From JAGNDO01 sp963704975 (lineage in GTDB: Bacteria; Chloroflexota; Anaerolineae; Caldilineales; Caldilineaceae), in assembly GCA_963704975.1 (NCBI GenBank), contig CAVPIK010000014.1, positions 1 through 64,000 of the forward strand: a stretch of 64,000 bases of DNA. Direction: 5' to 3'. Each line of letters starts with the position of its first letter. Within the stretch, counting starts at the first letter, position 1. Under the pieces are notes generated by a model. It did not search any database and was not told the DNA's origin. It worked only from the letters and a program-made list of their open reading frames with translations. Below are positions 8,762 through 18,811 of this stretch, in pieces. The translations under genes and the position numbers were made by a program.

Positions 8762-10806
8762 TTAGTTGCCCTGCAAGGCGAAGAGGGATTCGTTGCTGGT
8801 GGGCACGAAGATCCAGCCCCCGGCCACGGCGGGCGCGCCCCGCACTTGGCTGGCCAGGGTGATGGAGTTGAGGGATTCGCCCCGCTGGCTGCTAAAGACT
8901 TGAATCGCCCCGGCCTGAACGGCGACCATGACCACCCCGCTGCCGACAATGGGACTGCCTACAATCTCCGAGATGAAATTGCTGTAGTTCCAGAGGGCTT
9001 GGCCCGTGGTGCGGTTGAAGGCTTGCAGGAAGCCGTTCCCCGACACGTAGAGGGTTGTGTTGTCCAGGGCCATGCCCGTCACCCGGCCGACAGCCGGTGC
9101 GAACCATTTCTGCTTGCCCGGTGTTGGCGTCCAATAGCCGCACCCCGCCGCCCTCATCGGCCACAAAAAGCTCGGCCAGGGTGGTGACGCCGGGCCAGTC
9201 GTAGATGGGTGCAGCCGAGACGCCGGGTAGATCCGTGAAACGCCAGACCTCTCCGTTGGTGTTGCCATATCTTCTGCCTGGTGTAGAGATCGATCGCCCA
9301 CAAATATCGCCCGCCAACATAGACCATCTGGTGGCCGACGGTGGGGCGCTGCAACGTGTTGCCCCGGGGGTCGGGATTGAAGCGCCAAAGCTCCTGAGTC
9401 GTGAAGCGGTCCAGGCTGAACACAGCTTGGGCGCTGGTGGAGGATGTGCTGATCAGCAGTTGGTTTTCGGCGATGTTGATGGCCCCGGAAGGGGCAATGT
9501 TCAAAGGCTGGGACCAGACAGGATCGGCCCGATTGCCCTGATCCAACAGGGCGGTGACCGTGCCGGACAGGTCAACGACATAGACATAACGATCTTGAAT
9601 GGAAGCACCGTAGGGGATGGGGTTGTTGAAGATCAAACGCCAGCGTTGATTGCCGCTGGGGTATTCGAAGCTGTAGAGATGGCCGTCGTCACTGGCCACC
9701 AGGACGCTGTTGTTGGCCATGGTCACATTGGACGAGAGCCCTTGGGCGGCGGTGGCCCGACCCGCCCAGGCAAAGGCATAGGGCGGCAGGGGCAGTCGGT
9801 CCACACTGGCCTGATTCCAGCGGTTTTGGCCGATCAAGGGGTAGTCGCTGGCCGGGATCAGTGTGGCTGATGGGGTGGGGGTGGGGGTCAATGTGCCGCC
9901 CCCGGTGTCCGGGCTGGTGCGGATGGGCAGCCAGCGCACATCGTTGATGTTCGCATTGGGGGGCAGGTTGGCCACCGTGGGGTTGGCCGAGGGTTGGGCG
10001 TCCGCCTGGCGCACCCATCCGCGGATCTCGCCGATGCCATTGTTCCCATTGGCCGACACATAGACCCATTCCCCATATCCGTCATGGCCCAGCAAGAGCA
10101 CTGGCTGATTGAAGGCCAAGGTGGGGCCGGTGGTCGGGTAGCGCTGGCTTGGTCCGGTATGAAGCAGCACATTGTTGCCCGATACCCTGCCGATCAACTG
10201 GCTCACCAAGGCAGGCACGGGGGTGATGCTGGCACCGGGGAGGGGTGTCTGGGTTGGCGTGGCTGTGGCCGTTGCGGTCGGTGTTTCAGTTGGCGTCGTC
10301 GAGGGCGTCACCGTGGCGGTTTGTGTGGCGGTTTCTGTGGCCGCTTCGGTGGCAATGGGGGTCCTTGTGGCCGTCGAGGTGCCGATGGCGAGGGTCGGGC
10401 CGGCGGCAGAGTCGGGCGTCGCCGTGGACGCTTCCACGGGTGTCTCCGTGGGCGTGGCGGTGGCAAGGGGTGTGGCGGTCGGGCTTGGCAGGGGGGTGGG
10501 GGTGTCGATGCCCAAAGAGGCCATGCGGTAGGCTTCTTGGGTCATCAAATTGGCCAGATTTTGGGTGGCCCGAAAGTCCGGGGTGGCGGCGGCCACCCGC
10601 AATTCGCCCGTGGCGGTTGGGGTGGGGGTGGGGCCACGCCCCAACTCCGTGCGCGTCGCCCAGGTGGTGAGGGCAATGCCCAGCAAGAAGGCCAGGAGCA
10701 ACAACACCCCGCCCACCACAAGCCGCCCCATCCGGCTGGATGGCGGTCTGCCCGGTTGATTCTGCAATTGATAGGGATCGGGGTTAAACGGCTGAGGTGT
10801 TGGCAT
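8762..10806 (-). CDS. Membrane-anchored PQQ-like beta-propeller protein with Thr/Pro linker, twice frameshifted
   Basis: An about 680-residue protein. A single N-terminal membrane helix (VVGGVLLLLAFLLGIALT) is followed by two TATPT-rich linkers flanking an SH3b-like segment (LLHTGPSQRYPTTG ... GEWVYVSA). The C-terminal half has repeats of the PQQ/BamB propeller type: SDDGHLYSFEYPSGNQRWR, RYVYVVDLSGTVTAL, RYLWAIDLYTRQKIW, NGFLQAFNRTTGQALW. The frame breaks near 9265 and 9110; both are single-base gains and the propeller repeats resume each time. ATG at 10806 is taken as start. It is probably an outward-facing scaffold or sensor; no catalytic residues were identified. Confidence 0.7.
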
Positions 10807-10871
10807 GGCTCTATTGTAGCAAGAGAATGGCAATCACAAAAGCTGTCCACAGGCTGTGATGGACTAAGCGA

Positions 10872-10901
10872 TTACCGAAACCAGTCTCCCGCTGGTATAA
10901 T
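10872..10901 (+). promoter_or_regulatory. Extended -10 promoter for the thioredoxin-like/Crp operon
   Basis: TATAAT at 10896-10901 is preceded directly by TGG, an extended -10. TTACCG at 10872-10877 is a weak -35 with 18-base spacing. The first start codon is at 11012. Confidence 0.5.
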
Positions 10902-11011
10902 TCAGATTGTGCCGCCTCGTGTCGGGCGTAATAGCCCTTACCGACCCTATCCATCATCCTGGTTATGCTTCCCAAAGCAGATGACACAGAAACCAGGAGG
11001 AAGGTGACAGC

Positions 11012-11374
11012 ATGACAGGGTTTGGCCGCACGACAGAAATTGTAGAAGAAAAGCTGATAGAGGAGTTGGCAGAGGACCGGGTGGATGGCCGGGCGAATGA
11101 CCGGGCGGACGTTCGGGTTGACATCTTTGTGGCGGAAGGATGCTATAGTTGCATCTATGCCAAGGAGGTGGCGGCCAGGATTCGTGTGGATTTCCCCGCA
11201 GTGCGGGTACGGCTGATCGACATTGCCGATCCGCAGGAGCCGCTGCCCGATGCCGTTTTTGCCACCCCCACCTATCTGCTTAACGATCAACTCTGGTCCT
11301 TGGGCAATCCTTCGCCCCAAGATATACAGGAACGACTGAGCCCCTCACAAGAAAGGCGCCACCATGAGCGTTGA
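11012..11374 (+). CDS. Thioredoxin-fold protein with CYSC motif
   Basis: A 120-residue cytoplasmic protein. After a charged N-terminus rich in Asp/Arg, residues about 37-100 look like a small thioredoxin/glutaredoxin fold: strand VDIFVAEG, active-site CYSC at about 44-47, helix, strand VRLIDI, and a cis-Pro-like FATPTYLL. It may act as a thiol switch. AGGAGG at 10996-11001 precedes the ATG. The gene overlaps the Crp/Fnr gene by 11 bases, so they are translationally coupled. A redox input to that regulator is a reasonable guess but unproven. Confidence 0.65.
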   Translation: MTGFGRTTEIVEEKLIEELAEDRVDGRANDRADVRVDIFVAEGCYSCIYAKEVAARIRVDFPAVRVRLIDIADPQEPLPDAVFATPTYLLNDQLWSLGNPSPQDIQERLSPSQERRHHER

Positions 11375-12065
11375 CGACCGTAGCACATCCCCACCCCCCG
11401 CCGACAAGATGCGCTATCTTTCGGAACTGACTGTTTTCCAAGACCTGACTGCTCGGGAAATGGAAGATCTCAATCGCATTACCACCATGAGCACAGTCTC
11501 CAAGGGACGGGTTTTCTATCGCCCGGAAGAGTTGGGCGAAGTGCTATTTATTCTTAAAGAAGGCCAGGTGCAGCTTTATCGCATCAGCCCTGAAGGCAAA
11601 AAGTTGGTCATCACCACCTTGGGGCCTCACACCCTCTTTGGCGAGATGGCCCTGCTGGGCACAAAGATGCACAACACCTTCGCCGAGGCGGTTGACGATT
11701 GCCTGATCTGCGTCATGAGCCGCACGGACTTGGAGCGGCTGATCCTGAGCAAGCCCCAGGTGGCCCTGCGGGTGCTGGAGATCACCGGCAAGCGGCTGCG
11801 CGAGGCCGAAGAGCGGCTGGAGAACATGGCCTTCAAGGGCATCCCGGCCCGGCTGGCCAGCCTGCTCCTGCGTCTCTCCGCCGAGCGGGACACCTTGGAG
11901 ATCGTGGGCCTCACCCACCAAGATCTGGCCGAAAGCGTGGGCACCTATCGAGAAACCGCTACCCAGGTATTGAACGATCTCAAATCTCAGGGGCTAATCG
12001 AGATTGGCCGCAAGCGAATTAATATTCTCGACCACGACAGGCTGGCCGTTATTGCAGAAAGTTAG
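11364..12065 (+). CDS. Crp/Fnr-family transcriptional regulator
   Basis: A 233-residue regulator. Residues about 20-135 form a cyclic-nucleotide-binding-type beta-barrel (GRVFYRPEELGEVLFILKEG, TLFGEMALLG). A dimerisation helix follows. Residues about 165-230 form the winged helix with LTHQDLAESVGTYRETATQV, the recognition helix of Crp/Fnr proteins. No N-terminal Fe-S cysteine cluster is visible, so it is not a classical Fnr. It is coupled to the CYSC thioredoxin-like gene. Length fits the family (about 220-235). Confidence 0.9.
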   Translation: MSVDDRSTSPPPADKMRYLSELTVFQDLTAREMEDLNRITTMSTVSKGRVFYRPEELGEVLFILKEGQVQLYRISPEGKKLVITTLGPHTLFGEMALLGTKMHNTFAEAVDDCLICVMSRTDLERLILSKPQVALRVLEITGKRLREAEERLENMAFKGIPARLASLLLRLSAERDTLEIVGLTHQDLAESVGTYRETATQVLNDLKSQGLIEIGRKRINILDHDRLAVIAES

Positions 12066-12310
12066 GGGCGCTGATTTGAAGGTGCCCATTATATTGTGAC
12101 TGACAAAGTGGAAGTTTGCACCTTTTTGGACTTTGGGGTAGAGTGGAAAACTGTGGTCAACAACGCTGAGGTTGGGGAAAACAGCTGGTTGTGCGAACGG
12201 TAACATGCCCTGTTTTCTTTGATTTTCAAAAGCCTCAACTGAATCTGAATATAGGCGTTTTCTGCTCAATTTCAATGGAGTATAGTTGATTGAAGCGAAC
12301 GCCAAAGCAG

Positions 12311-12339
12311 TTGACAATCCAAAAAAACACAAGTACAAT
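12311..12339 (+). promoter_or_regulatory. Strong sigma70-type promoter of the ferredoxin gene
   Basis: TTGACA (12311-12316), 17-base spacer, TACAAT (12334-12339). It is 52 bases before the ferredoxin ATG, which also has AGGAGG at 12378-12383. The rest of the 326-base gap after the Crp gene (12066-12310) is AT-richer than its surroundings and shows no gene. Confidence 0.75.
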
Positions 12340-12391
12340 CGTTTTATCTATCCAAAGTTTTCCCTGATTCCACTTCCAGGAGGTTTGACTC

Positions 12392-12661
12392 ATGACCCAT
12401 GTAATTTTTGACGAATGCATCAGCGATGGTGCCTGTATGGAGGTATGTCCGGTCGAGTGTATCGTGCCGGGCAACAGCGAAGAGTGGCCCTGGTACTACA
12501 TCGACCCGGACACCTGCATCGACTGCGGTGCCTGCGTCCCCGAGTGCCCGGTAGAAGCCATTCTGCCCGAAGAAGATCTGCCCGAAGAGCAGGAGTACAC
12601 CACGGAGTTGAACAAGATGTTCTTCACCGATGGCCCCGGCTACAGCGCTTTGGAAGCCTAA
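12392..12661 (+). CDS. Two-cluster ferredoxin
   Basis: An 89-residue electron carrier. The second motif CIDCGACVPECP is a canonical 4Fe-4S ligand set. The first, C-x5-C-x3-CP-x2-C at residues 9-23 (CISDGACMEVCPVEC), has the wider spacing seen in ferredoxins with a 3Fe-4S or modified first cluster. An acidic tail follows. It has its own promoter and a strong terminator, so it is transcribed alone and probably abundantly. It may serve as a general reductant; the partner cannot be named. Confidence 0.9.
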   Translation: MTHVIFDECISDGACMEVCPVECIVPGNSEEWPWYYIDPDTCIDCGACVPECPVEAILPEEDLPEEQEYTTELNKMFFTDGPGYSALEA

Positions 12662-12697
12662 ATCCGGCCTAGACAGATTGTTGTAAACCAGTATAAT

Positions 12698-12730
12698 AAA
12701 GAGCCTCTGCCAACGCAGAGGCTCTTTTCT
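12698..12730 (+). terminator. Rho-independent terminator after the ferredoxin gene
   Basis: A 13-bp perfect stem (12698-12710 with 12715-12727), 4-base loop and following TTTTCT. Confidence 0.9.
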
Positions 12731-12775
12731 CGTTATTAGCCCCATTCATGTGCAATTCAATGAGTTCTGCAAGAA

Positions 12776-12840
12776 GGTCTTTCAACGCAAAGATCGCAAA
12801 GATCGGAATCTTGGGTTCTCGCGTTCTCGCGATTCGAATT
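12776..12840. repeat. Short tandem oligomers
   Basis: Repeats of (c)gcaaagat and of ttctcgcg-type units. They lie in the leader before the PIG-L gene and belong to the same class as the other tandem-oligomer loci. Confidence 0.45.
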
Positions 12841-12876
12841 GCTGCCCATCATCCATCATTCACCCAAGGAATAGCC

Positions 12877-13611
<735 letters not shown>

Positions 13612-13634
13612 TCTGGGGCCACCACGCCTCTACT

Positions 13635-13689
13635 CACACAACAAAAAACGCAGGGCGGACACTGTCCGCCCTGCGTTTTTTGTTGTGTG
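13635..13689. terminator. Bidirectional terminator, 26-bp perfect stem
   Basis: Arms 13635-13660 and 13664-13689 are exact reverse complements with a 3-base loop. A and T runs on both sides serve the convergent PIG-L and solute-binding-protein genes. Confidence 0.9.
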
Positions 13690-13702
13690 AAAATTATGCT
13701 AC

Positions 13703-15163
13703 TTACTTCATGTCCGCCATTTGGTCGGCCAGAATCACATTGGCTTCCTCATTGGCGGCATCCAGGGTGGACTGCACGTCGGCGCCGTCCACGATGGCGG
13801 CCATGTTGGCCTCGATCATGTCACGGACGAAGTCGTAACCGGGCACAGGAGGCTCGGCCACACCGTACTTGAGCAGCTCGAAGGCGGTTCGGTACTGGGT
13901 GTTGACCTCAAGCTCGGCCATGAGGGCGTCGCTGTTGGCAGCGCTCTGGCGCACGGGGAAGTACTGGCTGGCCAGGCCCCACTTGGCCTGGATCTCCGGG
14001 CTGGTGTAGTACTTGGTGAATAGCCAAGCAGCCAGTTCGGCTTCGGGCGTGGTCTTGGGGATGCTGACGCTGGCGCCATAGATGTTCATGACGGGCTCGG
14101 CGGTGGTGTGGGGGATGGCGGCAACGCCCCAGTTGAACTGGGCGCCTTCATCGACAACACCCTGATAGAAGGGCAGACCGGAGCTGGAGCCAACGGTGAA
14201 GAGCAGGGCGCCGTTGCCAAAGTCAGTCTGGTCACCATAGGCCTCGGCCACCAGGGTGGCGCAGCCTTCGGCGAACATTTCCTGCAAGAAGGTCATGGCT
14301 TCCACGGCGCCGGGGCTGTTGTAGGAGAACATGCCGGTTTCGTAGTCGAAGACATCGCCGCCAAAGGCGAAGGTGAAGCTGGCAAAGCGGGAGGCGTCGA
14401 TGCTCAACTCGTAGCCAATGCTGGTGTCGCCTACGATCTTGCTAAAGGGTTGGTCCTTGGCCTTACAGGCCATTTCCTTGAACTCAGCCGGGGTGGTCGG
14501 GGGGGCATCGTAGCCCAACTCGGTCAGCCAATCCATGTTGTAATAGAGCATTTCCATGGAGCGGTTGGGGGCCAGGCCCAGGCGCTGTCCGCCAAAGCTG
14601 GGGAAGACGTCGGCCTTGAAGAAGCCGGGGAAGAAGTCGGCCTGCTCGTCGGCAGTCAGACCCCACATGGCGCTGTTGACCATGCCGTTCATGTCGACCA
14701 GGGAGTCGCCCAACTGATAGGTGGCGGCCTGGTTCTGATAGGCCACGACCAGGTTGGGGGCTTCGCTGGTGTTCATGACGGCCAACATCTTGTTGAAGAT
14801 GTCGCCATAGCCGCCCTGATACTCGGCTTCTACGGTGATGCCGTACTCGTTTGTGGCGTTGAAGTCGGCCACGATCTCGTTCAGGGCCGTCTCGCGATCA
14901 CGGGTGTGCTGGTGCCAGAAGACAACAGTCTGGCCGGACGGATCGACCGATTCCCAGTCCATGGCCATCATGTCATCCATGGGGGCCTCGGCCATGGGGG
15001 CTTCGGTTGCCATAGGCGCCGCAGCCGGTGCTTCGGCGGCGGGTGCTTCGACTGCGGCGGCGGGGGCTTCAGCCGCAGGTGTGGCGGCCGGGGCGGGGCA
15101 AGCCGCCAGGGCCATTGCAGCTACCAACAACAGGGTCAGCAGCCAAACAGTTTGCTTTCGCAT
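13703..15163 (-). CDS. Sugar ABC transporter substrate-binding lipoprotein
   Basis: A 486-residue family-1 extracellular solute-binding protein. The signal peptide ends in ALAAC, a lipobox, followed by about 45 residues rich in Ala/Pro/Glu. The mature domain begins near VVFWHQHTRDRE, the usual start of carbohydrate-binding proteins, with an NKMLAVMNTSEAPNLVV segment and a C-terminal stretch of AEANMAAIVDGADVQSTLD type. AAGGAG precedes the ATG at 15163. It is the third gene of the importer operon, after the two permeases. No ATPase gene lies here, so a shared MsmK/MalK-type ATPase is assumed. Confidence 0.92.
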   Translation of the reverse strand: MRKQTVWLLTLLLVAAMALAACPAPAATPAAEAPAAAVEAPAAEAPAAAPMATEAPMAEAPMDDMMAMDWESVDPSGQTVVFWHQHTRDRETALNEIVADFNATNEYGITVEAEYQGGYGDIFNKMLAVMNTSEAPNLVVAYQNQAATYQLGDSLVDMNGMVNSAMWGLTADEQADFFPGFFKADVFPSFGGQRLGLAPNRSMEMLYYNMDWLTELGYDAPPTTPAEFKEMACKAKDQPFSKIVGDTSIGYELSIDASRFASFTFAFGGDVFDYETGMFSYNSPGAVEAMTFLQEMFAEGCATLVAEAYGDQTDFGNGALLFTVGSSSGLPFYQGVVDEGAQFNWGVAAIPHTTAEPVMNIYGASVSIPKTTPEAELAAWLFTKYYTSPEIQAKWGLASQYFPVRQSAANSDALMAELEVNTQYRTAFELLKYGVAEPPVPGYDFVRDMIEANMAAIVDGADVQSTLDAANEEANVILADQMADMK

Positions 15164-15308
15164 GGGTAAATTTACTCCTTGTGTGATAGGAACTTGGATT
15201 GGACACACGGTTTGACGAACAAATTGGTACGACGGACTGAAACGAACGGATTGGTAAGACAGATATGAAAAACGGATAGTGTGAAAGATAGTCTGGATCG
15301 AGGGCCGA

Positions 15309-16193
15309 TTAGCCCTTTAGGCCAGAGGTGGCAATGCCTTCGGTATATTGTTTCTGAGTCAGGAAATACATGATCAGAATGGGGATGAGTGTGATGACTG
15401 CGCCGGCCATCATCAACTGGGTTTCAGGACCGGCTTCAGAGGTAAAGGTCCACAGCCCCACCATCAAGGGTCGCCAGGTGTCCTTTGTGGTGACCAACAG
15501 GGGCCACAAGAAGTCGTTCCACGAGGCGGTGAAGGCGAAGATCACCACGGTGAAGATGGGGGCCTTGCTGATGGGCAGCACGATCTGAATCAAGAAGCGC
15601 AGATGGCCACCACCGTCCATGCGGGCGGCATCCCACAGCTCCCACGGGATCTGGGCGAAGAACTGGCGCAGCAGAAAGATGCTAAAGACGCTGACCATAT
15701 AGGGCACGGTGATCCCCGCCAGCGTGTTGACCCAAGAGCCGCCGGGCAGGGTGATCACCCGTCCGCTGATCATCATGAAGTTGGGGATCATGGTGACCAT
15801 GGCCGGGATCATCATGGTGGTCAGGAGCATGGTAAAAAGCAGATCTCGGCCAAAAAACTTGATACGGGCAAAGGCATATCCGGCCAGAATGGAGGTGAAG
15901 AGTTGGCCGGTGATGGTGATGCTGGTGATCACCACGCTGTTGATGAAGTACTTGGAGAATTTGGCCTCGGTCCACGCCTCCAAATAGTTGCCCAATTGGG
16001 GTACCGCAGGATACCAGGCCCGGGTGGCGGTCTCGCCATAGGTCATCAACGAGGCGGAGAGCATCCAATAAAAGGGCAACAGGGCCAAGAATGCGCCCAA
16101 GAGCAGCACCCCATACATGACAAAGATCCACGGCCCCAAGCCCAAAGCCGATGAGCCACTGGTGGCTTTTTTCGTACCGACAGCCTTAGCCAT
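15309..16193 (-). CDS. Carbohydrate ABC permease, MalG type
   Basis: A 294-residue inner-membrane permease with six predicted helices. The cytoplasmic EAA loop reads WDAARMDGGGHLRFLIQIVLP, which contacts the ATPase. The end QYTEGIATSGLKG is typical of the MalG/UgpE family. The ATG at 16193 overlaps the end of the upstream permease gene by 8 bases, so translation is coupled. An in-frame ATG at 16211 is possible. It forms the transport channel with the MalF-type partner for sugars delivered by the solute-binding protein. Confidence 0.9.
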   Translation of the reverse strand: MAKAVGTKKATSGSSALGLGPWIFVMYGVLLLGAFLALLPFYWMLSASLMTYGETATRAWYPAVPQLGNYLEAWTEAKFSKYFINSVVITSITITGQLFTSILAGYAFARIKFFGRDLLFTMLLTTMMIPAMVTMIPNFMMISGRVITLPGGSWVNTLAGITVPYMVSVFSIFLLRQFFAQIPWELWDAARMDGGGHLRFLIQIVLPISKAPIFTVVIFAFTASWNDFLWPLLVTTKDTWRPLMVGLWTFTSEAGPETQLMMAGAVITLIPILIMYFLTQKQYTEGIATSGLKG

Positions 16194-17352
16194 AGAATAC
16201 TCGCTCCCCAAACATCTTGTTCTGGGCGTAGGTCAGGAAAAGGATGATGCCAAGCAGGATGATGGCTTGGGTGGAGGCATAGCCAAACTGACTGCCTTTG
16301 TAAAAGGTGTTGAAAATAGAGACACTGGTCGTGATCACCGAGTCCTGGGCCGAGGGCTGCTGCATGACAAAGATATGGTTGAAGGCTTTGAAGGTGCCGA
16401 TAAAGCCGATCAGGGAGAGGTAGAAGGTGACCGGTGAAAGCAGGGGCACGGTGATGAAGCGGAACAGTTGCCACTGGTTGGCCCCGTCGATCTCGGCGGC
16501 CTCGTAGACATCCGGCGAGATGCTGCCCAGCCCGGCCAGGAAGATCACCGTGTTGTAGCCCACATAGGTCCACACGCCAAAGATGATGATGGCCACCAGG
16601 GCCATGCTTGGCCCGGCAAAGAAGCCATCGATCTTCCACCCAAACATGACCTCGACAAAGGGCTTTGACTCAAAGAGCCACTTCTGGGCATCCCAGCCCA
16701 GGGAGGTGAGGAGTCGATTGGCGATGGAGGTGTCTCGGATGCCGAAGATGGTGCGGAAGACCAGGGCGGTGGCAATCACGGGGGTGACGTAGGGAAGGAA
16801 GAAGATCATGCGGAAGAACTCTTGGCCCCGGATCTTTTGGAAGAGGATGTAGGCCAAGACCAGGGCAATGCCCAATTGGATGGGGACCGAGCCGAGGGCG
16901 TAATAGAAGGTGACGGGGATGCTGTTGAGGAATTTGGTGTCGCCGTCAACCGCCATGCGGCTCCACCCCCAGGGGATGGCGATCAACGCCCCAATGGCGA
17001 TGGCTGTGGGCAGGCCGACGGTGTACAATCGACGGCTCTCCCGACTGTCCGCCATGCGTTGGCGCACCACAAAGGCCACGAGCAACAGGGCCATCCCCAA
17101 GGCAAAGAGGAGCGCTCCCCAATAATCCCCCAGGGCCTTTTCGTAGTTGGCCAAGCCGATGAAGCCCCGATCCACCACGCGCCAGCGGCGCAAGCTGAGG
17201 TAGAACGCATAGCCCATAGGAAAGAAACCGAAGGCCGAAACCAGAAGCACGGCAGGCAGAATAAATAGATAGCCTGTCACATGCTCGTTCAAGTCTGTCC
17301 AGCGCAGTCGCTTGCGCTTGGGCGGGGTGGCAGGTGGTGAAGCTACAGCCAT
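16186..17352 (-). CDS. Carbohydrate ABC permease, MalF type
   Basis: A 388-residue permease. It has the usual N-terminal helix (GYLFILPAVLLVSAFGFFP) and EAA loop (YEAAEIDGANQWQLFRFITV). It is about 90 residues longer than usual MalF/UgpA proteins: two extra hydrophobic segments (residues about 70-135) precede the core, and a soluble loop near DTKFLNSIP and DAQKWLFESKP faces outward. It is the first gene of the operon and is read from a promoter about 200 bases upstream. Confidence 0.9.
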   Translation of the reverse strand: MAVASPPATPPKRKRLRWTDLNEHVTGYLFILPAVLLVSAFGFFPMGYAFYLSLRRWRVVDRGFIGLANYEKALGDYWGALLFALGMALLLVAFVVRQRMADSRESRRLYTVGLPTAIAIGALIAIPWGWSRMAVDGDTKFLNSIPVTFYYALGSVPIQLGIALVLAYILFQKIRGQEFFRMIFFLPYVTPVIATALVFRTIFGIRDTSIANRLLTSLGWDAQKWLFESKPFVEVMFGWKIDGFFAGPSMALVAIIIFGVWTYVGYNTVIFLAGLGSISPDVYEAAEIDGANQWQLFRFITVPLLSPVTFYLSLIGFIGTFKAFNHIFVMQQPSAQDSVITTSVSIFNTFYKGSQFGYASTQAIILLGIILFLTYAQNKMFGERVFYG

Positions 17353-17557
17353 TGACCTATCCTTGAATCCGTTGAAAACTTTGTGAAATGATCTCGCAAA
17401 TTGCTAAGTCGCTGTCGGATATTTGGCTGATCGGGCAGGTCTTGCGAGAGATAGCGAAAGATCAAGCTAGCGTCTTTGCGAAAAGGGGCAACAACCGATA
17501 AGATTGAGGGACTGTGGACCGGTTCGGCCCACAACCACAGCCAATCCAGATGATAAG

Positions 17558-17586
17558 AGTATAGCGTATTTGGGTCTACCCGTCAA
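17558..17586 (-). promoter_or_regulatory. Promoter of the sugar importer operon
   Basis: On the minus strand, TTGACG (17581-17586), 17-base spacer and TATACT (17558-17563). The leader to the first permease is about 200 bases. The 328-base divergent gap (17353-17680) shows no other gene; an imperfect palindrome around 17512-17531 could be an operator. Confidence 0.7.
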
Positions 17587-17680
17587 CGCGAAACGAGTTC
17601 TTTTGGGATTTTCTCTTTCTCTCAAAAATGCTTTGCAGATCCTGACTCAACTTTCTCAACACAAACGAAAGGCACATCCC

Positions 17681-18151
17681 ATGACCCGCAAACTGCAAGC
17701 CCCAATGGGCCTCTATTACGAAGAGTTCGAAATCGGCGACCAGGTGGAGAGCGTCGGTCGCACCATCACCGAGGCGGACATTGTCAGCTTCGCCAGCCTC
17801 TCCGGCGACTGGAACCTGATCCACACCAACGCCGACTATTGCAAAGATCAGCACTTTGGCCAGCGCATCGCCCACGGCCTGCTGGTCCTCAGCATCGCCA
17901 GCGGCTTGGCCGTGCGCCTGGGCTTCATGGAGGAGACCGTGGTCGCCTTCATGGGGCTGGAGTGGCAATTCCGCCGCCCGGTCTTCATCGGCGACACCAT
18001 GCGCATCCGGGTCACTATCGCAAGCAAGGAGATCAAGCGTCGCCTGGGCGGGGTGGTGGTCTTCCGGGTCGAAGTGCTGAACCAAAAAGACGAAGTTTGC
18101 CAGCGGGGGGATTGGAATATTTTGTGCAAGATGCAGGAGGAGCAGGGGTAG
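17681..18151 (+). CDS. MaoC-like hot-dog dehydratase
   Basis: A 156-residue single hot-dog domain. The R-specific hydratase motif is recognisable as SGDWNLIHTNADY (residues about 46-58), keeping Asp and His, though the usual Pro before Ile-His is Leu. HGLL and the GLEWQFRRPVFIGDTM strand follow. Family members hydrate or dehydrate 3-hydroxyacyl thioesters. The ATG at 17681 follows AAAGG. The gene ends just before a tandem-oligomer repeat and is read in the direction of the Cas4-like gene. Confidence 0.85.
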   Translation: MTRKLQAPMGLYYEEFEIGDQVESVGRTITEADIVSFASLSGDWNLIHTNADYCKDQHFGQRIAHGLLVLSIASGLAVRLGFMEETVVAFMGLEWQFRRPVFIGDTMRIRVTIASKEIKRRLGGVVVFRVEVLNQKDEVCQRGDWNILCKMQEEQG

Positions 18152-18160
18152 GGGTGAAGG

Positions 18161-18216
18161 GGTGAGCGGGTGAAGGGGTGATGTCCCCTTCCCCTTCACC
18201 CCTTCACCCGCTCACC
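18161..18216. repeat. Tandem-oligomer inverted repeat (gtgaagg family)
   Basis: A perfect 21-bp inverted repeat (18161-18181 with 18196-18216), made of units close to gggtgaa. The same sequence recurs at 52388-52498. Confidence 0.7.
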
Positions 18217-18235
18217 CTCTCATCGGACACACTCA

Positions 18236-18811
18236 ATGATCTATCTTCTCACCCTGGCCCTAACCCTGCTGATCCTGGGGGCTGTGTTCTTGTGGCGCAG
18301 CCGGGTTCAGCGCGCCGAGACCGGGCTGCCGGCCGGTCGCATTGTCTACAGCGACACGGGCATGTGGAAGGAGGTGGACGCGCCCCTCAAAAGCCGCCGC
18401 CACGGGCTGGTGGGCAAACCCGACTATCTGGTCCAGGTGCAGGTGGATGGGCGGCCACAGACCGTGCCCATCGAGGTCAAGAGCGCCTCCATCCTGGGCC
18501 GGGACGGCCAGCCCCGCAAGCCCTATGACAGCCATGTGCTACAACTGGCCACCTATTGCATCCTGGTGGAAGAGCACTATAGCCGCCGCCCGGCCTACGG
18601 GCTGATCCATTATGCCGACGCCACCCTGGAGATCCCCTTCACCGACGAACTGCGCAGTCAAGTCCTCTCCATCGCCGACCAGATCCGCCGCGCCCGGCGC
18701 GCCCCCACGGTCCACCGCAGCCACGAACAGGCTGCCCTGTGCCGAAACTGCGGCTATCGGGGCGCTTGCGGTGATGAGGCCCTCACACTCAACTCCCCGT
18801 CGCCCGTTTGA
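18236..18811 (+). CDS. Membrane-anchored Cas4/Dna2-like PD-(D/E)XK nuclease
   Basis: A 191-residue protein. Residues 1-21 form one membrane helix. The nuclease core shows GLVGKPDYLV (catalytic Asp), PIEVKSA (the ExK signature) and HVLQLATYCILVEE (the RecB-type QLxxY helix). Near the C-terminus CRNCGYRGAC gives three cysteines of a Cas4-like iron-sulfur cluster; the usual first cysteine, which precedes the core, is not evident. No cas genes or CRISPR array are in the window. The 3' end overlaps the convergent next gene by 23 bases. It is probably a DNA exonuclease held at the membrane; the role is unknown. Confidence 0.75.
   Translation: MIYLLTLALTLLILGAVFLWRSRVQRAETGLPAGRIVYSDTGMWKEVDAPLKSRRHGLVGKPDYLVQVQVDGRPQTVPIEVKSASILGRDGQPRKPYDSHVLQLATYCILVEEHYSRRPAYGLIHYADATLEIPFTDELRSQVLSIADQIRRARRAPTVHRSHEQAALCRNCGYRGACGDEALTLNSPSPV

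Noticed and set aside
11364..12065. Oxygen-sensing Fnr
   Set aside because: No N-terminal cysteine cluster was found.
18236..18811. Part of a CRISPR-Cas adaptation module
   Set aside because: No cas1, cas2 or repeats occur in the window.
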